In this document: piece by piece, positions 31,310-42,068 of the stretch
Layout: each line of letters opens with the position of its first letter
How positions within the stretch are numbered: position 1 is the first letter of the stretch
Assembly: GCA_050084515.1 (NCBI GenBank)
Contig: CM114275.1
Location: 18,228,001-18,292,000, forward strand
From: Blasia pusilla
Lineage: Eukaryota > Marchantiophyta > Marchantiopsida > Blasiales
Length of the DNA stretch: 64,000 nt
Direction: 5' to 3'
Position numbers and translations under genes: made by a program
The notes under the pieces: model-generated
Told to the model about the DNA's origin: nothing
The model's database searches: none
What the model saw: the letters and a program-made list of their open reading frames with translations, nothing else

Positions 31310-32118
31310 CGATGGAGACTTGGGAGCATATGATAGGTCTCAAGTTGATAGAAGGAGAGCGACGGCAAGTTCATAGGTTTCTGAGAGGGCATGTCAATTG
31401 TTTTGCCTTTAGTATGAGAGACTTTGGTACGTTGAAGGATCCCGTGATACAGATTGAGTTGGCTAGTGATACGCCGATCTTTCGTCGACCCTACAGGTAT
31501 TCAGATATATAGCGAGCCTTGATTCAGAGCAAGAGTTATGACTTGTTGGAGGCAAGACTTGTGGAGTTATCACATGGGGAGTATGCATCTGCCACAATCA
31601 TGCCGGAAAAGAAGGATATGTATGGCAATTGGACGAATAGGCGGATGTGCGGGGATTACCGAACTATCCACCGACAGACAAAGTCGGATCGATATGCCAT
31701 GCGTACTCTTGAGGAGATCTTTGATGCCGTAGGGCATGCAAAGATCTTCAATACTTTAAATCCCTGTGTTGGCTATCATCATCTTCCTATCAGGTTGGAG
31801 GACAGGGAGAAGATATCATTTTGGGGGATAGATCTGTTCGGGAGAGATTGCTTGTATCAGTGGCGGTTCTTACCATTTGGGTTGAAGAACGTGCCGGCGG
31901 AGTTTCAGAGAGTGATGGATAGGATTCTGGTTAGCTTGGATTTTGTACAGTGTTACATAGATGATATTCTTATCTTCAATTCCACGGTTAAGGAGCATGA
32001 GCGACACGTGGAGGAGGTGTTTTGGCGATTGCAGTTACATGGATTGAAGTTATATCCAGGCAAGTGCACATTCTTTCAGGAGAAAATTGAGTACTTGGGA
32101 CACACCATATACTCGATT
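31310..32118 (+). pseudogene. Reverse transcriptase, first part (copy I)
   Basis: METWEHMIGLKLIEGERRQ starts the domain (31311), then FLRGHVNCFAFSMRDFG, LASDTPIFRRPYRY, a TAG at 31510, and an open frame from 31519: [68 protein letters not shown] (active site at about 31953-31964) and KIEYLGHTIYS. Nearly undamaged over 200 codons before the LTR insertion at 32119. Confidence 0.8.
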
Positions 32119-33144
32119 TGTCGCGACCCTCATAACCAAACAACACCAAAGGTAGGCGCCAAGCCAAACATCGGAACTCAAAGGAACTCACGCTGCGAGG
32201 TTTGCGCTTTGGAGAGGCGTTTGGAAGAGTCTCTTGGAAAAGTCTAAGAGACGAAACGCGGAACAAAGTTGTGCGTTTCATGCATTAGTGGTCGCGACCA
32301 GGAAACCTAGACCAAACGCGAGCCGAGACTTGAGATGAGTTGAGTCTTGGGAGGTTGGTTGCCAAAGAGGTGAGAACCACTTTGGAACACGACTAGCGTT
32401 TGGGAGAATCTGACTGTGTTTAGGACCATAACGTTGAGCTCCAAGATGCGTTTGGGACAAGTAAAGGCGCGTTGGAAAGTTGATCTTGAGACGCTTCCAA
32501 TGCACTAAAGATCTCAGCAAACGCATAAGTACAAGCTGAGATATTGGCCGAAAACAATTGAGAGAGCAATCGGGTTGAGGGCCAATTGGAGAGGCCCGGA
32601 TGTCTTTCCCTAAATGTAGGGGGCCCCCGGAGATCCCCTGAAGTACTAGTAAGGGAGGACCTTCTCCGAGATGTCTCAGGAAACGAAACCCCACTTTGGG
32701 CGCCAAACGGCGGTTCAGAGGCACGGGATGGAACGGGAGTTTGGCGCGGAAACCCAAACCTGATCCAAGGGAGTGGACTTTGTACGCCACACTTGGATTC
32801 CAACCCGAGATTCACTTCGTGCGAGTCTTGGTGAGGAACTTATTGGATGTCCATCGGACAGTTGGAACCGCTAGGCGCGAAACGCCGTTTCAGGTTCCTG
32901 AACCGACCAGAAAGTCTGTCCCAAGTCTTTCGAGATTTGCCCATGTTGTAAACCGCGAAACTAGGAAGGTTGAGCTTGATGAGAGTACAAGACGAGAACT
33001 CGGAAAGTTATCCCGCTGATTGATCCAAGACCCGCCTAACCGAAGTGCGTGTTTGGATGCAGATCAGCGTTGAGAGCGTGACCTACTGAACGCACGCTTC
33101 CGCAACAAACAAGATTAACGTTCAAGGAGAGTAGGCGCACGACA
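32119..33144 (+). mobile_element. Solo LTR of the chromovirus K family, with target-site duplication
   Basis: Starts TGTCGCGACC and ends GCACGACA, 1026 bp. Flanks are CGATT (32114-32118) and CGAGT (33145-33149); intact copy D has a single CGAGT. Sequence and length match the reverse complement of 34612-35641, the K LTR. It is the product of recombination between two LTRs of a former full element. Confidence 0.85.
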
Positions 33145-33800
33145 CGAGTGGGTTAGGTGTTCAAAAGACGAAGGTGGAGACTATTGCATAGATTTCATGC
33201 CCTATCGATGTGAGTCGAGTCCAAGCATTTCAAGGATTGGCAAACTTCTATCGACGGCATGTCAAGGGTTTTAGTACGATCATGAAGTCTTTGACCTTAT
33301 TGACGAGACTTGGTCAGGTTTGGTTTTGGGGAGATGATCACGAGCAAGCTTTTCAGGAGCTCAAGGACAAGTTGACATCCTCACCCATTTTACAGAGACC
33401 GATTAGGGGTTGCTCATTCTAGTTGCATACAGATTGGAGCATGTTGGGTTTAGAAGCAGTGCTTATTCAAAGAGACGACGAGGAGAGGGAGTTCGTTGTT
33501 GTTGAGGCAAGCCGATCAAACAATATTGCAGAGGCGAAGTACATCTCCTACGAGGGAGAGTGCTTGGGCTCCAATGTGGGTCATTGCACACAGGTGCTAT
33601 CTATTCGAAAACCCTTTCACACTTATCACTCATCATCAACCGTTGAGGTGGTTGACGGAGCTTGACAAGCTTATGGGAAAGCTTGCCAAGTGGGCTCTAT
33701 TACTACATGAGTATGAGTTCAAGGTGGTTCATAGGCCAGGTTGGCTGAACCAGGATGCAGATGGGTTGAGTTGTAACCCATGTGGGTGTCAGAGAGACGA
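33145..33800 (+). pseudogene. RT thumb and RNase H (copy I)
   Basis: Resumes the RT after the solo LTR: MSRVQAFQGLANFYRRHVKGFS, FQELKDKLTSSPILQRPIRG, a TAG for Gln at 33420-33422, HTDWSMLGLEAVLIQ, YISYEGECLG, then FENPFTLITHHQPLRWL and HRPGWLNQDADGLSCNPC. The frame shifts once around 33570. Confidence 0.75.
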
Positions 33801-33989
33801 CATAGGAGCTCGATGGCACGGAGAGAGTGACGAGGAGACGATGCTCGGTTGGCATGCACCAGCCTATCTTTGTTGGTTGACTATCGCATGTCAACCGCAG
33901 GTGGCAACTCCACTAATGGGGTCGGATGATGAGTCTTTGGATCCATAGGTCACTACGGAGGCGACAGGTAGTCGTGATAATCATGACGA

Positions 33990-34611
33990 CATGGAGGTTG
34001 TGGAGTTCTTGCGTATTGGCATTATAGCGAGCACAATGAGTGCTAGGGAGCGGGATTGGATCCTACACAGAGCCATGAGGTTCAAGTGGAAGGGGACTCA
34101 TATTTTGCAAGTATGGGGGGATGATAGGATACAGGTGGTACCTCATCCTTCCCAGGGAGCACGTGTAGTGCGATATGCCTATGAGGATTTGGGCCATTTT
34201 GGAGTAAAGCCTACTTACATCTAACTTCAAGTTCAGTATTGGTGGCGCGGCATGCATAATGGGGTACAACAATTTGTGGCCAGATGTATGGCACGTGATC
34301 GAGTGCGAGCATCCTTCAATGCTCCTACTCAACAGTTACATCCTTTTCCAATTATGAGTTAAGCTTATTGGTGAAGTTAAGACTTTGCGGGACCTTTGCC
34401 ATTGAGAGGACATCATCACAGGTATCTGTTGGTCATGGTGGAGCATTTCCCCAAGTGGATAGAGTTGGTGGCACTACCAGACAAGGCGAGCAAGAGAACA
34501 ACTTATACGTTTCTAGATCGTGTGCTAAGTCACTTGGGGGCACCGTCGGACGTGTTGACTGACCAATGTATCAAGTTCGGGGGAGATCTGCAGGCCTTAT
34601 ATGATTAGGCG
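33990..34611 (+). pseudogene. Integrase, N-terminal half (copy I)
   Basis: Zinc-binding part RYAYEDLGHFGVKPTYI, WWRGMHNGVQQFVARCMARD (the second Cys of the CxxC pair is lost to Arg), then FAGPLPLRGHHHRYLLVMVE, HFPKWIELVALPDKAS and VLTDQCIKFGGDLQALYD with the second catalytic Asp. Ends at the K LTR. Confidence 0.7.
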
Positions 34612-35641
34612 TGCTGTGCGCTTACTCTCCTTGAACGTTAATCTTTGTTGTTGCGGAAGCGTGCATTGATTAGTTCACACTCTCAACGCTGATTTGCATT
34701 CAAACATGCACTCATATTGGTCACGTCAGGATCAATCAGCAGTTCTAACTTGCGGAGTCCTCAACTCGGCCTCTCATCAAGCTAAACCTTCCTAATTTTG
34801 CGCTTAACAACACAAGCAAGTCTCAAAAAACTTGGGACAAACTTTTTTTTCCATTCAAGAACTTGAAATGACATTTCGTATCTCGCGATTCCAACTGTCA
34901 AATGGACATCCAATGAGTCCTTAATCGAGACTCACACAAAATGAATCACGGGTCAGAATCCAATTGTAGCTTACGAAATCCACTCCGTTGGATAAGGTTT
35001 GGGTTTCAAGTTCCAACGCCAAACTCCCATTCCATCTCGTGCCCTTGAGACGCCGTTTGGTGCTCAAAGTGAGTTTTGTGCTCCAATACATCTTGAAGCA
35101 AATCCACCTTACTTGTAGTTTTGGGGATCACTACGGTCCCCCTAACTTTAGAGAAAGACAGTCGGGCCCTTCAGATTGGCCCTCAATTAGATTTCTTTTA
35201 TAGTTGTTTTTGGCTAATATCTTAGACTATACTTATGCATTTTCTAAGATCTTTGGTGCATTGGAAGCGTATCAAGATAAGCTTTCCAATGCGCCCTTCT
35301 TTTTTTCAAAATCATCTTGGAGCTAAACGTTATGGTCCAAAATACAATCCAATCCCCCAAACGCTAGTCGTGTTCCAAAATTGGTTCTCACCTCTTTGGC
35401 AACCAACCTTCCAAGACTCAACTCATCTCAAGTCTTGGTTTGCGTTTGGTCTAGGTTTCATGGTCTTGACCACTAACGCATGAAATATATAACTCTGTTC
35501 CACGTTTTGTCTCTTGTACTTTTCCAAGAGATCTTTCCAAAATCCTCTCCAAAGTGCGATCATCGTAGCGTGAGTCCATTAGAGTTCTGATGTTTTGCTT
35601 GGCGCCTATTTGATGTTCGTTTGGTTATGAGGGTCGCGACA
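34612..35641 (-). repeat. 3' LTR of chromovirus K
   Basis: On the minus strand it begins TGTCGCGACCCTCATAACC at 35641 and ends at 34612, 1030 bp. It is preceded by the purine tract CTAAAGAGGGGTGAA (35642-35656). Same family as the plus-strand solo LTR at 32119-33144. Confidence 0.85.
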
Positions 35642-35656
35642 TTCACCCCTCTTTAG

Positions 35657-36338
35657 AAAGTTGATGTCCTCATCAATGCAAACCTTTTACAGTTAAGTTT
35701 TGGGAAGCCGATCCCTTAACACTGAATTGTGTTTTGATAGCTAACCCGCAATTGCTCTTTTGGCTTAAGTGTTAGGTTGTCGCTTGTAGAACTTAGAATT
35801 ATTAGCTTCTTCACTTCAATCAGCCTAGACTTGTTCTTCAGAACTAATCTAAACCATCAAAATAAGCTAACTAAGTCTGGAATCGAACACTTCATTCAAT
35901 CACTATTAGTAAACAACCGCATTTTTACCTAGCCAATTTGTATTACTTTTGGATCATTCATATTCTACTTAGGCGCGTCACTAAGTTCACTCATGCATCA
36001 TGAATGAGATCACCACAAAGCCCAAGATAGACTAATCTATCCCGTCGAAGTTAGGGCGAACCCAAATGTTAGTATTTCAACACTCGGTCCTGATCTAGAT
36101 GTCTTATCTCAATACAAGCTCTCACATCAAATACTCATTGTTTTGCCTCATTTACTTACATCCTAAGCATATAAAGAACTACTCATTGCCATGCACTACC
36201 AAACTCAAAATCACAATTACTAGCATCGAATCTCCAAATCCATGCATTCTTTACTGCGATAACTAAAATTTTATAGCTATAATGCGTTATCGGCCCGAGC
36301 TTCTTGGTCACAAGTTACGTCCTTTGCTTCACCATGTA
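35657..36338 (-). other. 3' non-coding region of K
   Basis: Between the chromodomain stop and the polypurine tract. I see no coding segment. Confidence 0.5.
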
Positions 36339-36608
36339 CTAACATATATGCCGATCTTGCATCCATTTGAAGTCTCGCAATGCTTCTTGCGCGTGTTCAA
36401 GATTTGCCTCCGCAATCCTAGTCACCTCTTTCACATGGTAGCCTTTCCACTTGACCAAGTACTCGTACTTGGTGGCTCTACATCTGGAGTGTAGAATGGT
36501 CTCCATCTCAAACTTTGGTTCCTCATTTATGATGACCGATTGTGGTCTCAACACAATCCTTCGTTTCGGACGCACATTGTCTTGAAGACACTTCTTCAAT
36601 AATGACAC
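36339..36608 (-). pseudogene. Chromodomain at the integrase C-terminus of K
   Basis: After a basic segment, the frame reads EPKFEMETILHSRCRATKYE followed by YLVKWKGYHVKEVTRIAEANL. YLVKWKGY is the chromodomain core. The usual aromatic of the WEP motif near the end (ATWEP) is replaced (VTRIA), so one aromatic-cage residue may be lost. Chromodomains bind methylated histone H3 and target chromovirus integration to heterochromatin (family knowledge). Confidence 0.85.
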
Positions 36609-36763
36609 ATGGAAAGTCGGGTGAATCTTGAACTGGTTGGCAGCTCCAAAGTATACACATCCTCAAACGGCTTTGCCTTGATCACATACGGTCCAACATA
36701 CTTGGCAGAAATTTTTTCAGACAATTCCCTCAGAAGAGTGAGATTCTTTACACTCAACCACAC

Positions 36764-37536
36764 TTATTCCCCAACTTGGAAACTCACTTGGCGCCGACTT
36801 TTGTTAGCATGCTTCACGTACCTTAGCTGAGCCTTGGCAAGACTTCTTCTTGCTGGCTCTTGTTGTTCTTGCATTTCCACAAACAAACATTCCGCCGTTG
36901 CTTGATGAGTGTGTGTCGATTTAGCGCCCCTTGAAAGGGCCAAGTCAAGAGGCCCTTCTGGTCCTCTTTGATACGCTAGGAGAAACAAAGATTCTTCATT
37001 TGCAAAATGCTTGGTTGAGTTGTAACAATACTCAGCCATGCTTAGCCACTTTGCCCAATCTTGGTGGTCGGCACTCATGTAATTTCTTAAGTACCGATTT
37101 ACAACCGAGTTTACTTTTTCTATTTTCCCATCCGTTTGAGGATGGAAGGCTGTACTAAAGCTGAGTTTGGTCTTGAACCTCATGAATAGATGCTTCTCGA
37201 CTATTCTTGGATAGTTGGTGGCAAGCTCATGGATTGCCTAAGAGCATTATGTCCGATCTAGATCCGAAGTTTACAAATGCCTTTTGGAACGTATAGGCTC
37301 GTAGAATCTCTCGTCGGCACAAACCTCCCCAACTTACTAAACCGATAAACTAGCACAAATATAGCGTCGTATCCCTCAGATTCCGGAATACTCATTATGA
37401 AATCCATGCTAATGCTTTGCAAGGGTCCCTCCAGGATCAGCAAAGGAGGAAGTAAGCCTTGCTTCTTTGCATAAGAAAATTTGTTTGTCTTATAGGTCAC
37501 GCACGTCTTCACATATTGAGCAACATCTTCCTTCAT
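36764..37536 (-). pseudogene. Integrase of K
   Basis: 37536-37258 reads CVTYKTNKFSYAKKQGLLPP and ISMDFIMSIPESEGYDAIFV (first catalytic Asp in SMDFI). 37183-36764 reads FSTAFHPQTDGKIEKVNSVV (HPQTDG with the catalytic Glu as ...GKIEKVN), NRYLRNYM and SMAEYCYNST. The two are joined with a frame break near 37230. Wording is diagnostic of chromovirus integrase. Confidence 0.8.
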
Positions 37537-37645
37537 GTTGGGCTAGAAGAACCTCTTGGCCAAAACAAGAAGTGTGGATTTCTACCCTTTGTGTCCTGCC
37601 CTTTGCGTCATGACATTTCGCAATCACTTTGGTCCGTAGCTTTAT

Positions 37646-39345
37646 TTAGATCCTGCTCTGCTTAAACCTTAGCAAACCGTGTCTCACACTTAGATTGGCC
37701 ACCTTCTCGCCCTGCTTAAACTTCCCAATGTACTCACTTGCTTGGGCATCCTTCATGTATCCTTCACGAATCCTTCTTTCTAGGTCAGTTTCATTAGGGA
37801 ACATTGCTCTCGAGACTTGTGTCGTCGATGGCATATGCTCATCCCTGCGACTTAACGCATCTGGGATGACATTGTCTTTACTTGGCTTATGGATTAGTTG
37901 CACATTCGTCAATGCCAAGATATCATGCCATCAGAGTTGCTTTGGTGTTACGCAATCATGGGTCTCAAAATACTTGAGAAAAATGTTATCGATGAATACT
38001 CGAGTCTTCTGAAGTCCGAGATAGTGACACCACTTCCTCAAACAATGAACCACCACGAATAACTCTTTCTCATGAGTGGGCCATCTCCTTTTGGTGTTGC
38101 TAAGCTTCTTGCTCTTGTATGCTACAAGTCTCCCTTTTTTGCACCATTATTCCGGCAATCGCAAAATCACTTGCATTAGTTTGCACCTCGAACGGTTCGT
38201 CGAACTCCAACAACTTCAGAATTGGTTCCTACGAGAGGATCTCCTTGACTCGGTTGAACACCTTATCTACTTCCTTGGTCCATATTGTGTTGGAAAACTT
38301 GGCGGTTCAATCTGTGAGAGGTTTCACTATTCCCAAAAATTTCTTCACGTATGTCCGATAAAACTGGACCGCTCCGATGAACCTCCTCATCCCCTTCATG
38401 GTGGAAGGCGGTTCCCATTCAGAGATTGCGCTTACCTTCTCCATGTCTAGAATCACTCCATCTGCACTAACCACATGCCCTGAGAACTTGATCTTTGTCA
38501 AACCAAACTCACTCTTACAACTTGTTTGCCCTAAGTTTCTCCAACACTGTCTTCAAATGTCAAGCGTGCTCCTATAGTGTTTTCGATGAGCATGTCATCT
38601 ATATAGATGATCACAAACTCATCTGTCTCCTTATGAAAGATGGAGTTCATCAAAGTGGTGAACTTCAGAGGCGCATTTCAAAGAACGAAAGGCATTACCA
38701 CAAACTCGAACGAACCGTATCTCGTCCTTCACGCAGTCATCTCTACATCCGCTTCAACAATCCGAATATGATAATATCCTAATTTCATGTCAATCCGAGT
38801 GAAATACTTGGCACTTGAAATCAATCAAAGAGGTCTTCCATCCTCAGAAGAGGATAGTTTTTCCTTACCGTCATTATCTTCAGCCCGGTAATCAACACAG
38901 AGTCTTAACTTTCCATTCTTCTTCACAAAGAGAACGGGCGCTCCGTAAGGTGAGTTGCTAGTTTGGATGTTACCCCTCTTAAGAAGTTCACCCAACTGTT
39001 TCTTCAACTCAGCAAGTTCTTCTTGATTCAACCTATATGGCACTTTTGAAGGTGGTTGAGACTTGGGTATCATCTCTATCTTATGATCAGCCGCCCTATG
39101 TGGTGGCAACTTAGTCGGAAGCTCCTTAGTCAAAACATCTCCAAATTCTTTCACAACTCTCTCTTGAGTGTTTCAAGGAATTCCCTTGAAGCTGAGTTAT
39201 AATCTATGCATATCGCGCTTGCATCATCCTCCACTTGTCTCATCAAGCAAAGGAATCCTTGATCTAACTCGGTAAAACTCATCCTCATGATGGTGTTCCC
39301 CAACTCCATCTTTCTAGGAACCTTACGAACCAATCTGACGTGCAT
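37646..39345 (-). pseudogene. Reverse transcriptase and RNase H of K
   Basis: 39345-38825 carries the RT N-terminal part (KEFGDVLTKELPTKLPPHR, SPYGAPVLFVKKNGKLRLCV). At about 38760-38590 the strand reads GSFEFVVMPFVL, NAPLKFTTLMNSIF and IIYIDDML, the active site. 38501-38307 holds the thumb (FSGHVVSADGVILDMEKVSA, FIGAVQFYRTYVKKF). 37918-37646 holds the RNase H end and connection (IHKPSKDNVIPDALSRRDEH). Several frame breaks separate these. Confidence 0.75.
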
Positions 39346-39637
39346 TCATTTTTTGTTTACCAAGATGCTCAACCTCAAAGTTCTTCACCTTAGTTCCACA
39401 TCATACGCATCCAAGAACGTGTTCCCCAAGACTCCGTCAATCCCATCCATGTCGCAAATTGTGAAATTCTCCTTCAACTCGAATAATCCGCATCCCACAA
39501 CTAGTCCTAAAACCAACTCTTAGGTCTGGTGGGACTTGCCGCTTGCGAAACCCACCCTAAGGGGTTTATACACCTTGGTGGTCGACAACCCCAATGTCTT
39601 CACGATTCCGTGGCTCAAGAAGGAGTGCGGAGCACTT
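39346..39637 (-). pseudogene. Protease end of K
   Basis: The minus strand reads LVVGCGLFELKENFTICDMD followed by GIDGVLGNTFLDAYDVEL, the late part of a chromovirus-type protease. Truncated at 39637, where the LTR of copy E begins. The catalytic DSG part is not seen. Confidence 0.5.
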
Positions 39638-39777
39638 TGTCGTGCGCATACATATCGCTACACAACATACATCGCTGGTCACATCTACACCACACAACAC
39701 CGATCTTCCCCACACACGGGTCGATCCACACATGTACAAAAAATCAACTCATACATATACATGGAGATCACTCAACA
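39638..39777 (-). repeat. 3' terminal repeat of copy E
   Basis: Reverse strand TGTTGAGTGATCTCC to GCACGACA, 140 bp, closely matching 49280-49415 of copy D. It shows that the family terminal repeat can be this short. Confidence 0.7.
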
Positions 39778-39876
39778 AAAATAAAGAGTAGTAAAAACGG
39801 CACACCCGGCCTAAATCTGGTCATAGAAGAACTTGCACTTTCCTGGATGTAGCTTCACCCTATGTAACTGCAGTTG

Positions 39877-40160
39877 TCAAAATATCTCCTCTAGATGTCG
39901 CTCATGCTCCTCAACCGTGGCGCTAAAGACTACGATGTCATCAATATAATACATAGAAAAATCAAGACCTGCCAAGATCCTATCCAGGACCCTCTTAAAC
40001 TCAGCGGGGCATTCTTTAACCCGAATTGTAAGAACCACCACTGGTACAAACAATCCTTCCCATGAGGATCGATGGCCCACAATGCCGTCTTCTGCATGTC
40101 CTCCAATCTGATAGGCAGGTGATGGTATCCATTGTGACTATGGTAGGACTCTCTGGCGCA
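39877..40160 (-). pseudogene. RT fragment (copy E)
   Basis: Reads [20 protein letters not shown], then YYIDDIVVFSATVEEHERHL, covering the active site. The preceding segment DRHGKDCLYQWWFLQFGLK is encoded with a frame break. Here the Gln codon is CAG. Confidence 0.7.
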
Positions 40161-40251
40161 TGTGTAGGTGGTTGCTATGGTGCAACCCGGTCTCAGACAA
40201 CAAAACTCTCATCTCCACGTGTAGTACCTATAACCACGCTCGATGCTCCGG

Positions 40252-41143
40252 CTACCATCTCTTAGCGTACATGCAAAACATCCCAAGAAGTCCAAGGGTG
40301 TCTCTTTCGATCATCCCTGGTGTATTGATCTCCTCGGATCTCACCCCCAGCCACTGCTTAACCGTCTCGGTAGGCATGGGGCTCACCAATGCAACAACTA
40401 TGATTTGTCGCATCCACGAATGACGTTGCTCATCTACTCCTAAGCCAAAAATCCATGTCAAGCAATTCAAGTCCATCGCCTGACCCAAGATATGACGTCG
40501 TGATGCCTCTGAAAGTGACGGTATTGCCATCACTCCTATGGGGAATCCCATCGTTCGCTCTCGCTCATCGACGTTGGGCTCCACCAACCTCTGTACCTGG
40601 TCATCCCAAACCAAGCCAAGTCTGGCCTCCTTGAATGCATAGGAAGCAGGAAAAATCACCAATGTGGGAAAGGTTGCCCGTGGCATGCCAACCCTGTTGA
40701 CCACAGTCAACGACGGTCGATCATTGTGCCTCACTGCCTATGATCGACAATCTGGATCCAAAATAGAATCCACCAATAAATCACAGGGGCGCTCCACTCT
40801 CATGTATGCCCTCCGCAAAACCTCATGTGGGACCAAGTTGGTCCACAAAAAATACGGACAGTGTGCTCTAGAAGCTACACTCGTCGCATCGAAAAATATT
40901 GTCGAGCCGATCCATGCGCGCACTTGATGTGCACTCATCACCATGCATGACCTCAAATCACCCAAAATCGGTACATTCTCCATAATGTATGTTGGAGAAC
41001 TAGACTTATGCTCCTGCAAGTGTCACAAAATCTGCATCATCTCCCAAAATAACATGGACTGAGTGTCAGCTAAACCGCTACCTCGTCCAATGCTCGATTG
41101 GCCCTAACACGGCCAACCAACAATGACCAAATCTATGGCCCCT
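40252..41143 (-). pseudogene. C5-cytosine methyltransferase (copy E)
   Basis: Two frames, 41019-40738 and 40734-40252. Landmarks: AIDLVIVGWPC then TAG (41106-41104), LFWEMMQIL, TYIMENVPILGDL (motif VI), WIGSTIFFDATSVASRAHCP (motif VIII, second Arg lost), LLVDSILD, then PTLVIFPASYAFKEARLGLV, ERERTMGFPIGV and RRHILGQAMDLNCLTWI (motif X). Motif I is absent because of the 5' truncation. Closest by eye to copy B. Confidence 0.8.
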
Positions 41144-42068
41144 ACCCCCCCCCCTAATTTAGGGCCCTCCAGGGCCATTATGGCCCATAGGGACGCCGTC
41201 CAAGCCTTGGCCCCTTTTCTTTCCCCCTTATGTAGTTGCGAGCGCCATGATCAGTGCCTCCTCAATGTGGTGGAGTGCGGACGTGGTTGGGGCAAATACG
41301 GATGTAGAAAGGGTCAGGATGGACGTGGTCGGTAGAATATGCGTGGTTGGGCCACGGGCCGACATTGTAGGCCGGGTGGACGTGGTAGAGGCACAGGTGA
41401 CGTGATAGACGGCCATGGTTGCGTTTGGACGGAGTTGAGTTGAGGTTGCAAGGCACGTTTGGGGGTAGACAGAGAGATTTTTCAAGACGTGATCTTTTTC
41501 GGGCATGGCTGGGATTTTTGAGGATTCTGATGGAGACATACGCGCATCCGCTGATGGGAGGTTTGGCGTGTTGTTCAAGGAGAGTGTCGTGTTGCGGAGG
41601 TTGTTGCACCACATGGAGGAGTGCGTGTTGATGGTGCCGTAGGTTGGTGGGGGTGATCAGGTTACCCATTCGAGTCCCTTTTCCCACACCTATCTTGTGT
41701 GATTGAGAGTGGTGGGTATCGGGAAGTTGTTGGTGTTAGATGGGTGTAGCAATGGTGACGAGTGTAGACTCCTTTCATGTGTAGCATGTTGATGGATATA
41801 CGGCGGTTGCCGAGCAGGGGTCGAGTGTATGACCCGAGTGTATGTTGGTGATTAGATGACTTAGTCAGGAGGTTCAGGGTGAGCGCGAGTGTTGATTGTG
41901 CGTGAGGCAAGGTGTGTTGTCAAGGGATTATCATTAGCATATGTGAGCTAGTGAGGAGTGTGGGAGACTATCGGTGAGTCTGAGTGCTTGAGCGGGTGAG
42001 ACAAGGTTGCCATCACGGCGTTCTTCTAAGGTTCAGAAAAATGGGGTAGTGCGAGCAGTAGTAGTGGT
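41144..42068. other. G/T-rich stretch before copy D, no gene seen
   Basis: Contains a run of C (41147-41156), many GTGG and CGTGG repeats (41270-41420) and no conserved protein. It could be the leader of copy D. No 5' terminal repeat matching 49280-49415 was found, so D seems 5' truncated or has a diverged leader. Confidence 0.35.

Larger units (their letters stand above)
31266..34611 (+). mobile_element. Copy I: RT to integrase of a DNMT-PHD family member
   Basis: Begins abruptly in the DNMT-RT linker (about 31266, matching copy D at about 46127). It runs through RT, RNase H and half of integrase and is cut at 34611 by the LTR of chromovirus K. A solo LTR (32119-33144) splits the RT. It retains CAG at positions where B and D have TAG, so it is a useful reference for the ancestral frame. 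Upstream DNMT and gag are absent. Confidence 0.75.
34612..39637 (-). mobile_element. Element K: chromovirus (Ty3/gypsy with chromodomain), 5' part missing
   Basis: Minus-strand order from high to low coordinate: protease, RT, RNase H, integrase, chromodomain, about 0.7 kb non-coding, polypurine tract, 3' LTR. The gag and 5' LTR are not seen; copy E adjoins at 39638. The LTR ends inside the integrase of copy I, so K inserted there. Its pol wording and chromodomain are typical of plant chromoviruses, unlike the PHD-bearing family. Confidence 0.8.
39638..41143 (-). mobile_element. Copy E: DNMT and RT fragment with a short 3' terminal repeat
   Basis: Minus strand: DNMT from motif IV to motif X (41143-40252), linker, RT middle (40150-39877), then directly a 140-bp terminal repeat (39777-39638). 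RNase H, integrase and PHD were deleted. At the 3' end the element abuts the protease of K, so it inserted in or beside K. The 5' edge at 41143 joins unrelated GC-rich sequence. Confidence 0.7.
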
